From contig JAWHQI010000277.1 of the NCBI GenBank assembly GCA_033032865.1, forward strand, positions 1,520,501-1,584,500: a stretch of DNA of 64,000 bases. The letters run 5' to 3'. This stretch comes from Dactylorhiza incarnata. Its lineage: Eukaryota; Streptophyta; Magnoliopsida; Asparagales; Orchidaceae. The first letter of the stretch is position 1. The number at the start of each line of letters is the position of its first letter. Both the position numbers and the translations under genes were made by a program. Of this stretch, positions 48,845 through 59,827 are shown one piece after another. Under the pieces are notes generated by a model. That model worked only from the letters and a program-made list of their open reading frames with translations. It was not told the DNA's origin and searched no databases.

Positions 48845-51306
48845 GATTTGTAGAGAAGATTTTGTGTTGATGTTGAGATTTTAGCTTTGGGAAGCTTTAT
48901 CCCAAGTTTGGCTCGTCGGAATAGAATTCTGACTCTGCCGATGGATTCGTAGCGCCGATTCTCAGTTTAGGTGCGCTTTTAATAGAAATCCGAGGTGATC
49001 TAGTTTCCCTCATAGTTTAAGAAAATGGGGTAATATTTAATTATTTAAATATTAAATTAGGTTTTAGTATAAAACCTAAAGATCCCTCCCCTCCTCTTCT
49101 TCTTCCTCCCTCGATCAAAATAGCCGCCGAGCGAAAGAGCGAGAGCGGAGCTTCGTGGAGCGTTCAGTCGACGATTCCTAGGGCTGTGGTGGTCGTAATC
49201 GCGTTTGGAGGGTAGATTTGGAAAGCTCTCGACGAGATCTTCGTCTTAGTGGTAAGCTTTTCCCATTTTGTGGAATTTTTGGAGTTAGGGTAGTGACCTA
49301 ACCCCTCCTTTTGGTCCGAAAAGTTTCAGGAATCTATGCTCGTGTGTTTTCTTAGCCGATCCATAGCTTCCGGAACGGAGATCTTCGAGTTTGCAAGGTT
49401 TAAGGCAAGTGGCTTTCGTCTCTCCCTTGTTTTTTGGATGTATCACTATTTTTTTCTGGTGTTTGGGTTCTTACCATGCTGTTTGACACGTATTTCGAGT
49501 GTGTTGAATGATAGCTCTACCCTCGAATCCCCTCCTAGTAGATGAATTTCCCCATAGAAAACATCTCTACCTAGAGTTTTTTCCTGCAGACGAGTGTTCT
49601 TCGGAACTTGGCCGTAATTGCCTTCTTTCTCTCGAGAAGACCCCTTGAGTTCTCGAGAAATGCCTTTAACTTCTCGAGAAGTCCTGTGTCTAGACCCCTT
49701 GAGTTCTCGAGAAATGCCTTTAACTTCTCGAGAAGTCCTGTGTCCAGACCCCTTGAGTTCTCGAGAAATGCCTTTAACTTCTCAAGAAGTCCTGTGTCCA
49801 GACCCCTTGAGTTCTCGAGAAATGCCTTCTTTCTCTCGAGAAGTCCTGTGTCCTGGCCCCTTAATTTTCTCGAGATACTGTATTGCCTGCTTAGGATTTC
49901 TCGAGAAATCACTCTTTCCTGCCCTTGGGATGTCCCGAGGAGTTATCTTATCCCGCCTTGTTCCTCGAGAAACTTTATGATCCTAGTCTCGATCTCATGG
50001 TTGTTCGTAACCCTTACCCCCTCGAGATAAGCCTTCTATGTTCTTAGTGCTTGAGTTATGCCTCCGTTTAATTCTCCTCTTCGAAACCTCGTACTCGTTG
50101 TGGTTAAAACAACTTATGAGTTCTCTTATGTTTAGTATTGGAAAAATGTTTACTTTGTTGTGACCCTATCTCTTAGGGCATTCTAGTGATTATCCTTTCG
50201 GGCAGCGTCCCGTGTTTAATTGAAATTTAATTAATAAGAACCGTTGTCTTTAGCCTTACACAGTAGTTGTGTTTGGGGGACAGTGGGAGAAACGTTATAG
50301 CCTTGTATGGTGGTCGTGTTTGGGTGGTTGGGTCTAGAGGCACCCCCACCCGGTTTTTGGGCTTTAGGTGGCGGAGGTAGGTAACCGCTCCCGCTTAATT
50401 GAGCTGATCAGTCTCTTTAAATAAAATTAACAAGATAAATAATCTTGCTTGTTCCTCTTTTGGTAATTAGTGCACATAGTGCTTTGCTAAGTTCTCGTTA
50501 GAGTTTCTCTTTCAGTAAATCTGGCTTGGGTTGGTACCCCTTATGTCTTGCTTACTTTTCTGCTAGTTTTCTGCCACTTGTAATTCCTTGCTGAGGCATT
50601 CTTTGTTTTATTGAATGCCTCAGGTTCAGAGCCGTAGCGGCTAGTGGTGTAACCTGGAGTTCAGAGTTTTAGTAGTTGTTCACCCCGCTGCTGCGAGGTA
50701 GTTGTCTTTAGTTTCTTCTTACGAACAGACATACTAGTTGGTGCCAATGGGTTAGTGTCATGTTGTTGACGCCCATTGTGCCCTTTTTATACTTTATAGT
50801 TTATTTGCCAGATAAATGCCACTACTTTTAGATCTTGTGTATCTTACTATCTGGGAATGATTTATGTTAGGTGCACTATAGTTATAAAATGACTTTTCTT
50901 CATCCTCATTGCATTCTTTCTAACTAAAACCCTTAACTTTAAAGTTGCCTAAAGGTATTTTCTACTCTTACAATATGCTTAGTTATGTGCATATCATTTA
51001 CTTTATGCTCCATCATTGCATACATTTAGGACTTTAAGTAAACTAAATCAAGTACTTTTCGCTGCAATTATATATACTTTCTCGGTGTACTAGTTGATAC
51101 ACGAACTGAGAGACACAGTTCTTACCTCAAAACCCCTAATAAATGATTTCAATGATGACTTATCATGTAATCCTATTTTGATTGAATAAGTAATAGGTTC
51201 CCGCCTGAGCGTCTACAGTTATAGTCTCATGTATGACGTGGCATCATGACGTGTATTTTCTCTTACTTTGATTTTCCTAAATTCGGAGAAAATGCGGGTT
51301 GTGACA
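48845..51306 (+). repeat. 3' LTR of chromovirus, second part
   Basis: Resumes after the copia and its target duplication and runs to GGGTTGTGACA at 51306. It holds a TATA box (AGTATAAAACC, about 49064), a CT-rich start region, and a 54-bp palindrome-bearing tandem array (49641-49870). The last 300 bp match the 5' LTR remnant. Confidence 0.88.
49641..49870. repeat. 54-bp tandem repeat, 4.2 copies, with TTCTCGAGAA palindromes
   Basis: Units start CCCCTTGAG at 49641, 49695, 49749, 49803 and about 49857. Each unit has two TTCTCGAGAA-type palindromes; further single copies lie at about 49631, 49897, 49963 and 50021. The unit length is a multiple of three, so several frames stay open on both strands without being genes. 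Confidence 0.92.
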
Positions 51307-52686
51307 CAAGGCCTCAAGCCGCTCTAGCCCTTCCCTCACCGAAAAGGACTCAAGCACTCCCTAGATCTACACCCTAGACCTAGTCGCCAACACGAGGTGA
51401 ATTTCCCCTAGTCTCGCACGGCCCTAGTCGTCGTGTGGCGAGTTCCTCTACCGAACAAAAGATATAAAGGTTACAATAAGAAAAGTAAAATAAGACACAA
51501 ACTAGAAACTCCCTCAAAAATAGAACTTGATGTCGATGTAGATGTGATCATATTGGTCTTCAAGTTCTTTTGCGTTCACGAACGTTGATGGAGTTCTTCG
51601 GGCTGCTTCTGAAAGTTCACTCGTGTGCTCTGAAAGTAAGGCTCCAATAACTTCTGTAACAGCAACCAACAACGAAGGAGGCGCTGTTCTTTAAATAGAT
51701 TCGACAGCTACCGCCTGCGCTAGTACTACCGCCCTGCGATAGTGACACAACGCGCACACGGATCGTGGAAGTTAAGGCAACTTCTGAGCGCAAACGATTG
51801 TGACAGCCTAGCGCGCCGCGGTAACACTATCGCCCCGCGATAGTGCAATTTCCTTCCTTCAGCCAATATCTCTTTCCAAATTTGCCCCTCAATAAACTGC
51901 AGACGGGATGTTTCCAAAAGCTATCGCCGGGCGTTAGACCTAACGCACAGCGATAGTACTTGCCAAACATAGCGACCCGTCGAAATTCCTTTTTCTGCAC
52001 TTTCCTTTCTGTCAATAGTTTCCAAAAATTCTAACGCCAGCGTCAGTACTAATGCACCACGGTCGATCATTTCATCGGGCGCATCTTCATCGAGCTGTCC
52101 TCAGCTTTCGTCGATCTCAATCTGGTTCGTCGAATGGAAACTTATTTTCGTCGAGCTCAATCTGGTTCGTCGAACGACAACATATTTTCGTCGATCTCAA
52201 TCTGATTCATCGGACAGAACTAGTGCCAACGGTAGTATTACCGCTCTGCGATATGGCATTCATTTCGTCGAGCGCCGCGGTAGAGCATGCAGATCGTCGA
52301 ACGAAGCACCGAGTTCATCGAACCCAGTTCATCGAACGAAGCATCCAGTTCGTCGAACGTAGCATCCATTTCGTCGAACGCAGGTTTCCTTTTCAGTGGT
52401 TTCTTCTCAGCGGTTGTTAGCGCAAGCGGTAGGCTTAACGCTGCGCGGTAGAGCTTTCAGATCTTCTCAGCGGTTTCCTTCTCAGCGGTTTCGTCTCAGC
52501 GGTTTCTTCTCAGCGGTTTTCTAGCGCCAACCGTAAAGTTAACGCGGCGCGGTAGCAACAACAACACAGCACCATAGAGTTTTGAAAGCACAGAATCCTG
52601 CATACTATAAACACAAAACAAGTATAATCAAATACAATAGGATTTGTTATTGTCAAACCAAGAGATGCGGAAAGTATGTTCCAACA
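51307..52686 (-). repeat. 3' LTR of the Sirevirus, truncated (1,380 bp)
   Basis: Aligns with 60177-61556 over its length. The plus-strand right end is GTATGTTCCAACA. It has arrays of TCGTCGAACG and TAACGCCAGCGGTAG-type motifs (about 52020-52560) and a minus-strand TATA-like CTATTTAAAG near 51700. Confidence 0.88.
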
Positions 52687-52697
52687 AACTCCCCCCT

Positions 52698-52910
52698 TTG
52701 ATAATAACAAATCCCCTTAGAAAGAAATAATTCAATTGATAGGAATATGCGTTTATAATAGAGATAAACATGAAATTTGAGTCAATGCGCATAAGCTCCC
52801 CCTAAATGAATGCTCCCCCTAAGTGAATGCTCCCCCTACAACAAATCTTCCTATGAACTTGACTCCCCAAACATGTTAATTTCTTTCAAATTTATTCTCC
52901 CCCTTTTGGT
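52698..52910 (-). promoter_or_regulatory. Repeated polypurine tracts of the Sirevirus
   Basis: Plus strand shows CTCCCCCCTTT directly at the LTR edge (52689), then CTCCCCCT at about 52796, 52811 and 52830 and CTCCCCCTTTT at about 52901; all are polypurine on the coding strand. Repeated tracts before the 3' LTR are a described Sirevirus trait. Confidence 0.8.
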
Positions 52911-54755
52911 ATTATCAAAAGAGGGTGGAGAGAAAGGCCAACAAAAAGTGTGCAATTACAGTGTAGAGAGGGAATGAGCATGATAAAGAGTTTAAACATT
53001 AAGGAAAAAGACAATAGATAGGAGTGAAAGAGAATTGTCAAAAAAGGAACCACTTGTTGGGAAAATGTTATCATGATTGAGCATACAAGTAGTAAGGAGG
53101 TGGAAAACATGATAAAATATGTTTTAAGTGAACATCTTTATAGGAATTTAGAAGCATAGTAGATAATGAAGAATTTTGGATATAAGAAAATAGATGTTGT
53201 AGCATTTTAAGTACACAAAATAATTTCAGTTTTAACATAGCCATACACTAGTTGAAAGGTATGCAATACAGATTTCTCATGGCGTAGCGAAAAAAATATG
53301 TAAGCATGATATAAGTTATCAAGACAAGATAGAAGAATACAATGTTCAAAATTTAGAAATCAAGTACACTTATACATTGTAGCTATCTAGTGCATTTACT
53401 TAAGAGTTTAGAGAATACATGTAGATATGCAATAGACTCCAATTCTCATGAGTAGAAGGCTTACAAGTGATAATGATGTGTACAAAATAGTGTTTTTGAT
53501 AAAAGAATACATATGAGTTAATCAAAACACATGACATGTATAATGAAATAAACACAATATTATTGAAGAAGCACTTTTAGAGTTACTTCTACCCACAAAG
53601 CTATATAAAATTTTCAATGCACATAAAAGAATAGTACAACTACCAAGGTGCTCTGCACACACAATGCTTATTAAGACTGATCAGGGTGCAAAGTAGTGCT
53701 TGGGGAATCACAATTATTATGAATTTTAGTTTTTTTTGTGATTCGGTGTACAAGAAGAAGTAGTGTAAAAGGAAAAATGCTTGCAACAAGGCACTTTACA
53801 ATTCTCTCCAAGGTGCTCAACCTCACAATGCTCATTAAGACTTATCAGGAGGGTGAGTAGTGCTTGGTGGAGTTATCTTTGCCAATTATTTATTTGAATT
53901 TTTGCTTAACGACAAAGGTCTCCGAATTCACTTGTATGTGCAAACACAAGATTTTTTGAAAAGACACACTTCTTCAAAAATAGGTGCATGAAAAAATTGT
54001 TTACTTGTGGTGAAGGTAAAACTAAGCATGCCAAATAATAATATGACGTTGTTACACTACACATTCATGCAAGAGAAGATTAAATGCATATGTAGTTTGT
54101 CAAAAAAGTGTGAGTGAAACAAAATCATTAGCAAATATAAGCCATTTACCCATACATAGAAGCATGCTCTGCAATACTACACATGATTTCGATCATCAAT
54201 TTCAAAGCACACAGAGGATAATGATCAAGGCATGATACAAAAAACAATGTTATTAAGATACTTGAACGAGAGAATGAAACATTGTATTCGAAGCTTGGAA
54301 AGATAAACTATATCATCCTTGAAACATAGAAAATCTACATTAGTTTTTATAAATTTTAAGTTTTCAAAAACAAAAAGAAAACAAATAGAGAGCATGTTTT
54401 TGATGTTTTAATTGGTTTTTCAATTTTGTAGTTTGTTTTGATATATAGAAGAAACAAAGCATTTTTTTGGTTGGAATTTGATTTGTTTTGTATATTTTTT
54501 TGTATTTGAAATTTTTAAAAGAAAATAGCAGAAACAAAAAAAATAAAAATGAAAAAGAGACTAAAAATACAGAAGTATCCACTAACGCCAGCGGTACTAG
54601 CTATCGTCGAGCGGTAGTAACAGAACTCGAACTTTGGGGAAAACGTGAAATTTTTCAGAATTTTTCTTTTAATTATATTTGTGCAGATTTGTGACAATGT
54701 AGTTCAGCAAAGAAATCAGACATATGTATTCATAAATAATGCGGATTTTGCAAGT
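52911..54755. other. Sirevirus 3' non-coding region
   Basis: AT-rich, no convincing frame on either strand and no envelope-like gene seen. An imperfect direct repeat of about 85 bp (CAAGGTGCTC...AATGCT.ATTAAGACT.ATCAG) occurs at about 53644 and 53812. One TAACGCCAGCGGTA motif pair lies at 54582-54618. Confidence 0.65.
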
Positions 54756-55769
54756 TCAAGCTAGAATGTCCAAAACCCCTAGTTCTAGTCTAAGTAGATG
54801 AAATCGTGAATCAGGTAGAGGCTTGGTAAAGATGTCCGCAAGTTGCGATTCAGTTCCTATGAAGTTTACATGAGCGTGTTCCTTTTTGATGTGATCCCTA
54901 ATGAAGTGGTGTCTTACGTCAATATGTTTAGATCGTGAGTGATGAACGGGGTTGTTTATTAAGTCAATAGCACTCTTGTTATCACACTTGAGTTCAATAT
55001 TAGTTAAATGAACACCAAAGTCTTCTAAGGTTTGTGTCATCCATAGTGCTTGGGCGCAACAACTTCCTAGTGCAATGTATTCTGCCTCGGTGGTGGAGAG
55101 GGCAACAGAATTTTGTTTTCTACTTGACCATGCAACTAGAGAAGGACCTAGGAAGTGACATGTACCACTAGTGCTTTTCCTATCTAGTGAACAACTCGCA
55201 TAATCAGAATCAGAATATCCATGCAAGAGAAAAGAATCATTATTTGGATACCAAAGTCCTAATTTTGATGTGCCGATTAGATATCAAAAAATTCGTTTCA
55301 CCGCTTTTAAATGAGATTCTTTTGGATTTGCTTGAAATCTAGCGCATAAGCATACGACAAACATGATATCGGGTCTAGATGCACTTAGGTATAACAGGGA
55401 TCCAATCATTCCTCTATATAAAGTTTGGTCAATTGAAATTCTGGCTTCATCTTTTCCTAATTTTAGTGATGCGCTCATTGGAGTACTAGCTTGTTTTAAA
55501 TTTTCAAAGCCAAAACGTTGTAGCATATCATGGACATATTTGGATTGACATATAAAAATTCCATCATTTCTTTGGGTTATTTGAAATCCTAAAAAGTATG
55601 TTAGTTCACCCACTATACTCATTTCAAATTCATTTTGCATCACTTGAATAACTTCTTTACACATCTCTTCATTAGTGGCTCCAAAAATAATATCGTCAAC
55701 GTATATTTGTAAAATAATCAAATCATTATCATAGTGCTTAATGAAGAGCGTGTTATCGGCACTACCCAT
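54756..55769 (-). pseudogene. Sirevirus RT end and RNase H
   Basis: Frame 55284-55769 holds the catalytic box IILQIYVDDIIFGATNEEM, ELTYFLGFQITQRNDGIFIC and ASRPDIMFVVCLCARFQANP. After a stop at 55284 the frame 54756-55226 gives RNase H: YSDSDYASCSLDRKSTSG, ALSTTEAEYIALGSCCAQAL, CDNKSAIDLINNPVHHSRSK, ADIFTKPLP. The second frame is in phase with the first across the stop region. Confidence 0.9.
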
Positions 55770-55856
55770 TTTGTAACCGTGCTTTAATAAAAAAGATGTA
55801 AGTGTTCATACCAAGCATGGGGCGCTTGTTTTAGACCATAAAGCGCTTTTTCTAAT

Positions 55857-56583
55857 CTATATATCATGATTTGGAAATCTTTCATCAATAAATCCGGGGG
55901 GGGGGGGTTGTTCTACATAGACTTCTTCTTTTATTATCCCGTTTAAGAAGGCACTTTTGACATCCATTTGAAATAATTTAAACTTCTTATAACTCGCAAA
56001 AGCTAGAAAAATTCTAATCGATTCAAGGCGAGCAACGGGTGCAAATGTTTCATCAAAATCTACCCCCTCGATTTGAGAATAACCTTGTGCCACTAATCGA
56101 GCTTTGTTCCTAGTTATTCTAGATTCTCCATCTAATTTATTTTTAAATATCCATTTGACACCTATAACCGGATTATTTGATGGTCTTACAACTAGTTTCC
56201 AAACCCTATTGCGTTCAAATTGATTCAATTCGTCATTCATAGCAATAAACCACAATTCATCATTTAAAGCGGTGGAAACATTTTTCGGTTCTATTTCGGA
56301 AACAAAACATAAGTTTGAAAAAGATTCATTAAAAGAAGAACGTGTAGTTACCCCTGTTGATGGTTCTTCAATAATAAGCTCTCTTGGTTGATCTCTTGTA
56401 AATCAATGCACACTTGGGGGCACGTGCTCCTCTTGCACCGTCTCTACTTCTTTTTCTTCTCCAAGTGGCTCATCGTCATCATGCTCCAATGGTGAGAGAG
56501 GTACATCATCATTTCCTTCACAAGTAGAATCTACACAAGGCACATGTTCGTCAAACTTCACATGAATAGACTCTTCAACCTAG
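55857..56583 (-). pseudogene. Sirevirus RT first half and integrase-RT linker
   Basis: Frame 55857-56255 has [60 protein letters not shown] and [20 protein letters not shown]. It then hits a G/C homopolymer (about 55898-55908) that adds prolines in EQPPPPPGF, and stops at 55857. The acidic linker 56256-56583 is readable only with frame changes near 56570 and a stop near 56405. Confidence 0.85.
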
Positions 56584-57804
56584 TTAGACTTTTTTATTAT
56601 ATACTCTATATGCTTTGTTAGTGGAAGAGTAACCAATAAAAATACCTTCATCACATTTTTTATCAAATTTACCTAATGCATCCTTGGTATTTAGGATAAA
56701 ACATTTACAACCGAAGACATGAAAATACGTTACATTAGGTTTCTTTTGAAAGTACAATTCATATGGAGTTAATTTCAAACTAGGGCAAAGCATAACACGA
56801 TTTATGACATAACATGATGTATTTACGGCTTCGGCCCAAAAATATCTAGGCAACCCATATTCGGACAGCATGGTGCGTGCGAGTTCTTGAAGAGTTCTAT
56901 TTTTCCTCTCCACCACACTGTTTTGTTGGGGGGTGCGTGGAGCGGAAAATTCGTGTTTAATACCTAGATCATTACAGAAAGTGGTGAAGCTATCGTTTTC
57001 AAATTCCCCTTCATGATCCGATCGTATACACTTGATTTTTAGATCTAATTCATTTTGAATATGATTGCAAAGTTTTGTAAATTCAGAAAATGCATCGGAT
57101 TTGGAGGTGAGAAATAAGGTCCAAGTAAATCTAGAATAATCATCTATTAAAACAAAAGTGTACTTTTTACCACCAAGACTACATGTGCTAATGGGTCCAA
57201 AAAGATCCATGTGAATTAGTTGTAAGGGTCTTGAAGTGGATATTTCCTTTTTACTCTTTAACGATGTTTTTGAAAATTTTCCTTTTTGGCATGGCGAGCA
57301 TAAGGAAGATAGATTTCCGTTTAGCATAGGCAAACCTTTAATGAGTTTATTCTTTGACAATTTTAAGATTAACTTGATGCTAGAGTGACCGAGACGCCTA
57401 TGCCATAATTCAAGTTCTTCATTTTTTGATATAAGACATTTGAGAGACGCATGTGATAGATCATGAAAGGCAATTAGATACACATTGTGAATTCGTGGTG
57501 CAGTGAGTACAATACTATTGGTTTTCGGATCTATAATTTTGCATAAATTTGTAGAAGACTCAAATAAAACATTTAGACCTTTATCGCAGAGTTGACTAAT
57601 AGAAATCAAGTTATGTTTCAAACCTTCTACATATAAAACATTAGTAAGAGAGAAAGAATTGTTACCAACAGTACCGGTGCCTAATATCCTTCCTTTTCCA
57701 TTGTCCCCAAATGTCACCATTCCTCCTTTCTTCTTAGTGAGGCTAAGGAATTTTGCTTTATCACCCGTCATGTGTTTGGAGCAACCTGAGTCCAAGTACC
57801 ACAT
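56584..57804 (-). pseudogene. Sirevirus protease and integrase
   Basis: A 406-aa open frame: protease start MWYLDSGCSKHMTGDKAKF, then LKHNLISISQLCDKGLNVLF, pre-integrase ELWHRRLGHSSIKLILKLSK, CxxC finger SLCSPCQKGKFSK, integrase core MDLFGPISTCS, RSDHEGEFENDSF and TPQQNSVVERKNRTLQELAR. The second catalytic site reads RSDHEGEF where RSDHGGEF is usual. It ends with VFGCKCFILNTKDALGKFD and a frame break. Confidence 0.9.
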
Positions 57805-57837
57805 GTCTTCCTTTTCCTTAGCCTGCCAGCATACCTA

Positions 57838-59778
57838 ACAAGAAGATGAGAGTAAAGATCCGGATACCCAAGTGGTTCCTCCCATAGAATAGGTGGAAAC
57901 CTTAGGCACCCAGATTTGCTTGACCGTACATCGACCCTTCATCCTGCAAGAGTCCAAAGTATGCCCGAAGTGATGGCACTTGGCACATAACACAAAAGGG
58001 GTTGGGACCTTTTTCAGTTTTTGTTGTGGACTCTTGCTGGAGGATGGGGAATCAGCAGAATAAATTTCAGATTTGTGGTTATTCAAAGAATTAGGAGTTT
58101 TGTTACTACCGCCAGCGTTAGCAGTTACCGCCAGGCGGTAGTTAGCAGAGACAAAACCTAACCCAGTTTTTGCACTACCATGCCTTTGGTTGGCCAAAAT
58201 CATATCAAGACTTTTCTGGCCAACCCCGAATTTTTCTATGGCTAAGTTAAGGTCATGGATTTTAGCTTTTAATGCAAAATTTTCACTAACTAGATTTCTG
58301 CATCTATTTGCAAAAATTTTCTTTTCATTTTCAACATTAGAAAGAGAGAGTTTTAAATTTCTTTCTAAGTCTCTCTTTTGTTTCGTGAGTGATTCGATAT
58401 TTGAGAGAGCATTAGAAAGATCAACTTCGAGTTTGCTAGTCCTTGCCAAAAGATCATCATTCTTTTGGCAAGACTCCATCTCCTTTCCCAAAGCAAAAAC
58501 TTCCTTACATACTTTTTGATTTTGTTTCAAAAGAAATTTATTTTCACTTTTAAGTAAATCATGATCTTTTAAAGTTTTGCCAAAAGATTTGCAAGTTCTT
58601 AAATATTCGGAATAAAGATCATCATAGTTAGTGGGGATTACCTTAGTGTCGCTTTGGACACTGCACTCGTCATCGGTTGATTCATTGCTTTTCCCCATAA
58701 GACACAAGTTTGCCTCATCATCATCGCTTGAGTTTGAGCTACTTGAGCAACCGGAGGAAGAGTCATCCCATGTTGCTGCTTTTAAAACCTTCTTCTTCTC
58801 CTTTCCTTTAACCCGTTTTTCTTTTTGCTCTTTCAGGAATTTTGGGCATTGACTTCTAATATGCCCGGTCTTCCTGCAGTGGAAGCACTCGGGAGGTGGC
58901 CGCTCTTCGTCGTCGTCGCTAGACTTCTCCTTCTTCTCTCTTTTGGATGAGGAGCCTTTGCGAAATTTTTTTCGGAAGGTGTTTCTCCTTTCCGGATTTT
59001 TCATGAATTTAGTGAACTTATTCACAAATAAACTCTCCTCGTCATCTTCCTCGTCGTCATCTTCTTTTCTTGACTTCAGTGTCAAGGCTTTCTTCTTCGG
59101 CTCCTTGTTGTACTCCTCTTCTTGAATCTTGAGTTCTACCTCATGGGTTTTGAGGTTCCAAATGAGGCTCTCAATTTGGAGCCGCCTAAGATCATGCTAT
59201 TCGGAAATCGCCGTCACCTTTGGATTGAACTTGGGTGGGAGTGATCGAAGAAGCTTTCTCACCAAGCCGCCGTTTGAGAATGTCTTTCCAAGAATTTTTG
59301 AGGCGTTGACGATCTTGGTGAATCGATTGTACATGGTGTCGACGTCCTCATTCGGATCCATCCTGAACCTCTCGAATTCAGATTCCAGTTGGAATAGTTT
59401 TGAGTCTTTGATCTGCGAGGTACCTTCATGCGTTATTTCTAATAAGTTCCAAATATCATAAGTTGTTTCACATGCACTTACTCTATTAAATTCAGGCCTA
59501 TCAAGAGCACGGAACAGAGCATTCATTGCTTTCGCATTATTCTTACACCTAGTCTTATCTCCATCGTCCCATTTATCCCTAGGTTTTTCCATGGTAACTT
59601 CTCCAACAATGTATGTAGGAGACGTGTATGGAGTTTCAATACATGCCCATACATCTAGATCTAAATTTATCAGAAATCAACGCATACGCGTTCTCCAGTA
59701 ATTATAATCAGGTCCCGTAAACAACGTAGGTCTACTTATTCCCTGCCCCTCAAGGAAAGCGAGATCACGGAGCGCCAT
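57838..59778 (-). pseudogene. Sirevirus gag with internal stops
   Basis: Start ATG at 59778 on the minus strand (ALRDLAFLEGQGISRPTLF), chosen because it is the first Met after the primer-binding site and fits Sirevirus gag. One TGA near 59674 and one TAG at 59197 interrupt the same frame. Core: AMNALFRALDRPEFNRVSAC, ESEFERFRMDPNEDVDTMYN, LLRSLPPKFNPKVTAI. Zinc knuckle CFHCRKTGHIRSQC (about 58880). Then an acidic region, a long coiled coil (about 58600-58200) and a segment coded by TACCGCCAGCG motifs (58106-58141). A single TAG (57835-57837) separates it in frame from pol. Confidence 0.88.
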
Positions 59779-59811
59779 TATTCCCGGTTGTTAGACCGAA
59801 TTGGAATAACC

Positions 59812-59826
59812 TGGCTCTGATACCAC
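59812..59826 (-). promoter_or_regulatory. Primer-binding site of the Sirevirus
   Basis: Minus strand AGTGGTATCAGAGCC next to the LTR edge at 59828; initiator-Met type. Confidence 0.88.
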
Positions 59827-59827
59827 T

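Larger units (their letters stand above)
37524..51306 (+). mobile_element. Tekay/Del-type chromovirus (Ty3/gypsy) with nested copia
   Basis: 5' LTR end 37524-37819, primer-binding site 37822-37833 (TGGTATCAGAGC), gag 38499-39704, pol 39789-43163 with C-terminal chromodomain, polypurine region about 43255-43269, and 3' LTR 43270-43428 plus 48850-51306. The 3' LTR is split by a 5.4-kb copia. A long LTR (about 2.6 kb) and the chromodomain fit the Tekay/Del clade. The remaining 296 bp of the 5' LTR match 51008-51306. In-frame stops in gag and pol make it inactive. It appears to sit in the 3' LTR of the Sirevirus that resumes at 51307. Confidence 0.9.

Noticed and set aside
49571..50030. 140-, 120- and 113-aa frames on both strands
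   Set aside because: They come from a 54-bp tandem repeat whose length is a multiple of three; open in several frames at once.
52911..54755. Possible envelope-like gene downstream of Sirevirus RNase H
   Set aside because: Some Sireviruses have one, but here the region is AT-rich with frames of at most about 70 aa and no signal or membrane pattern.
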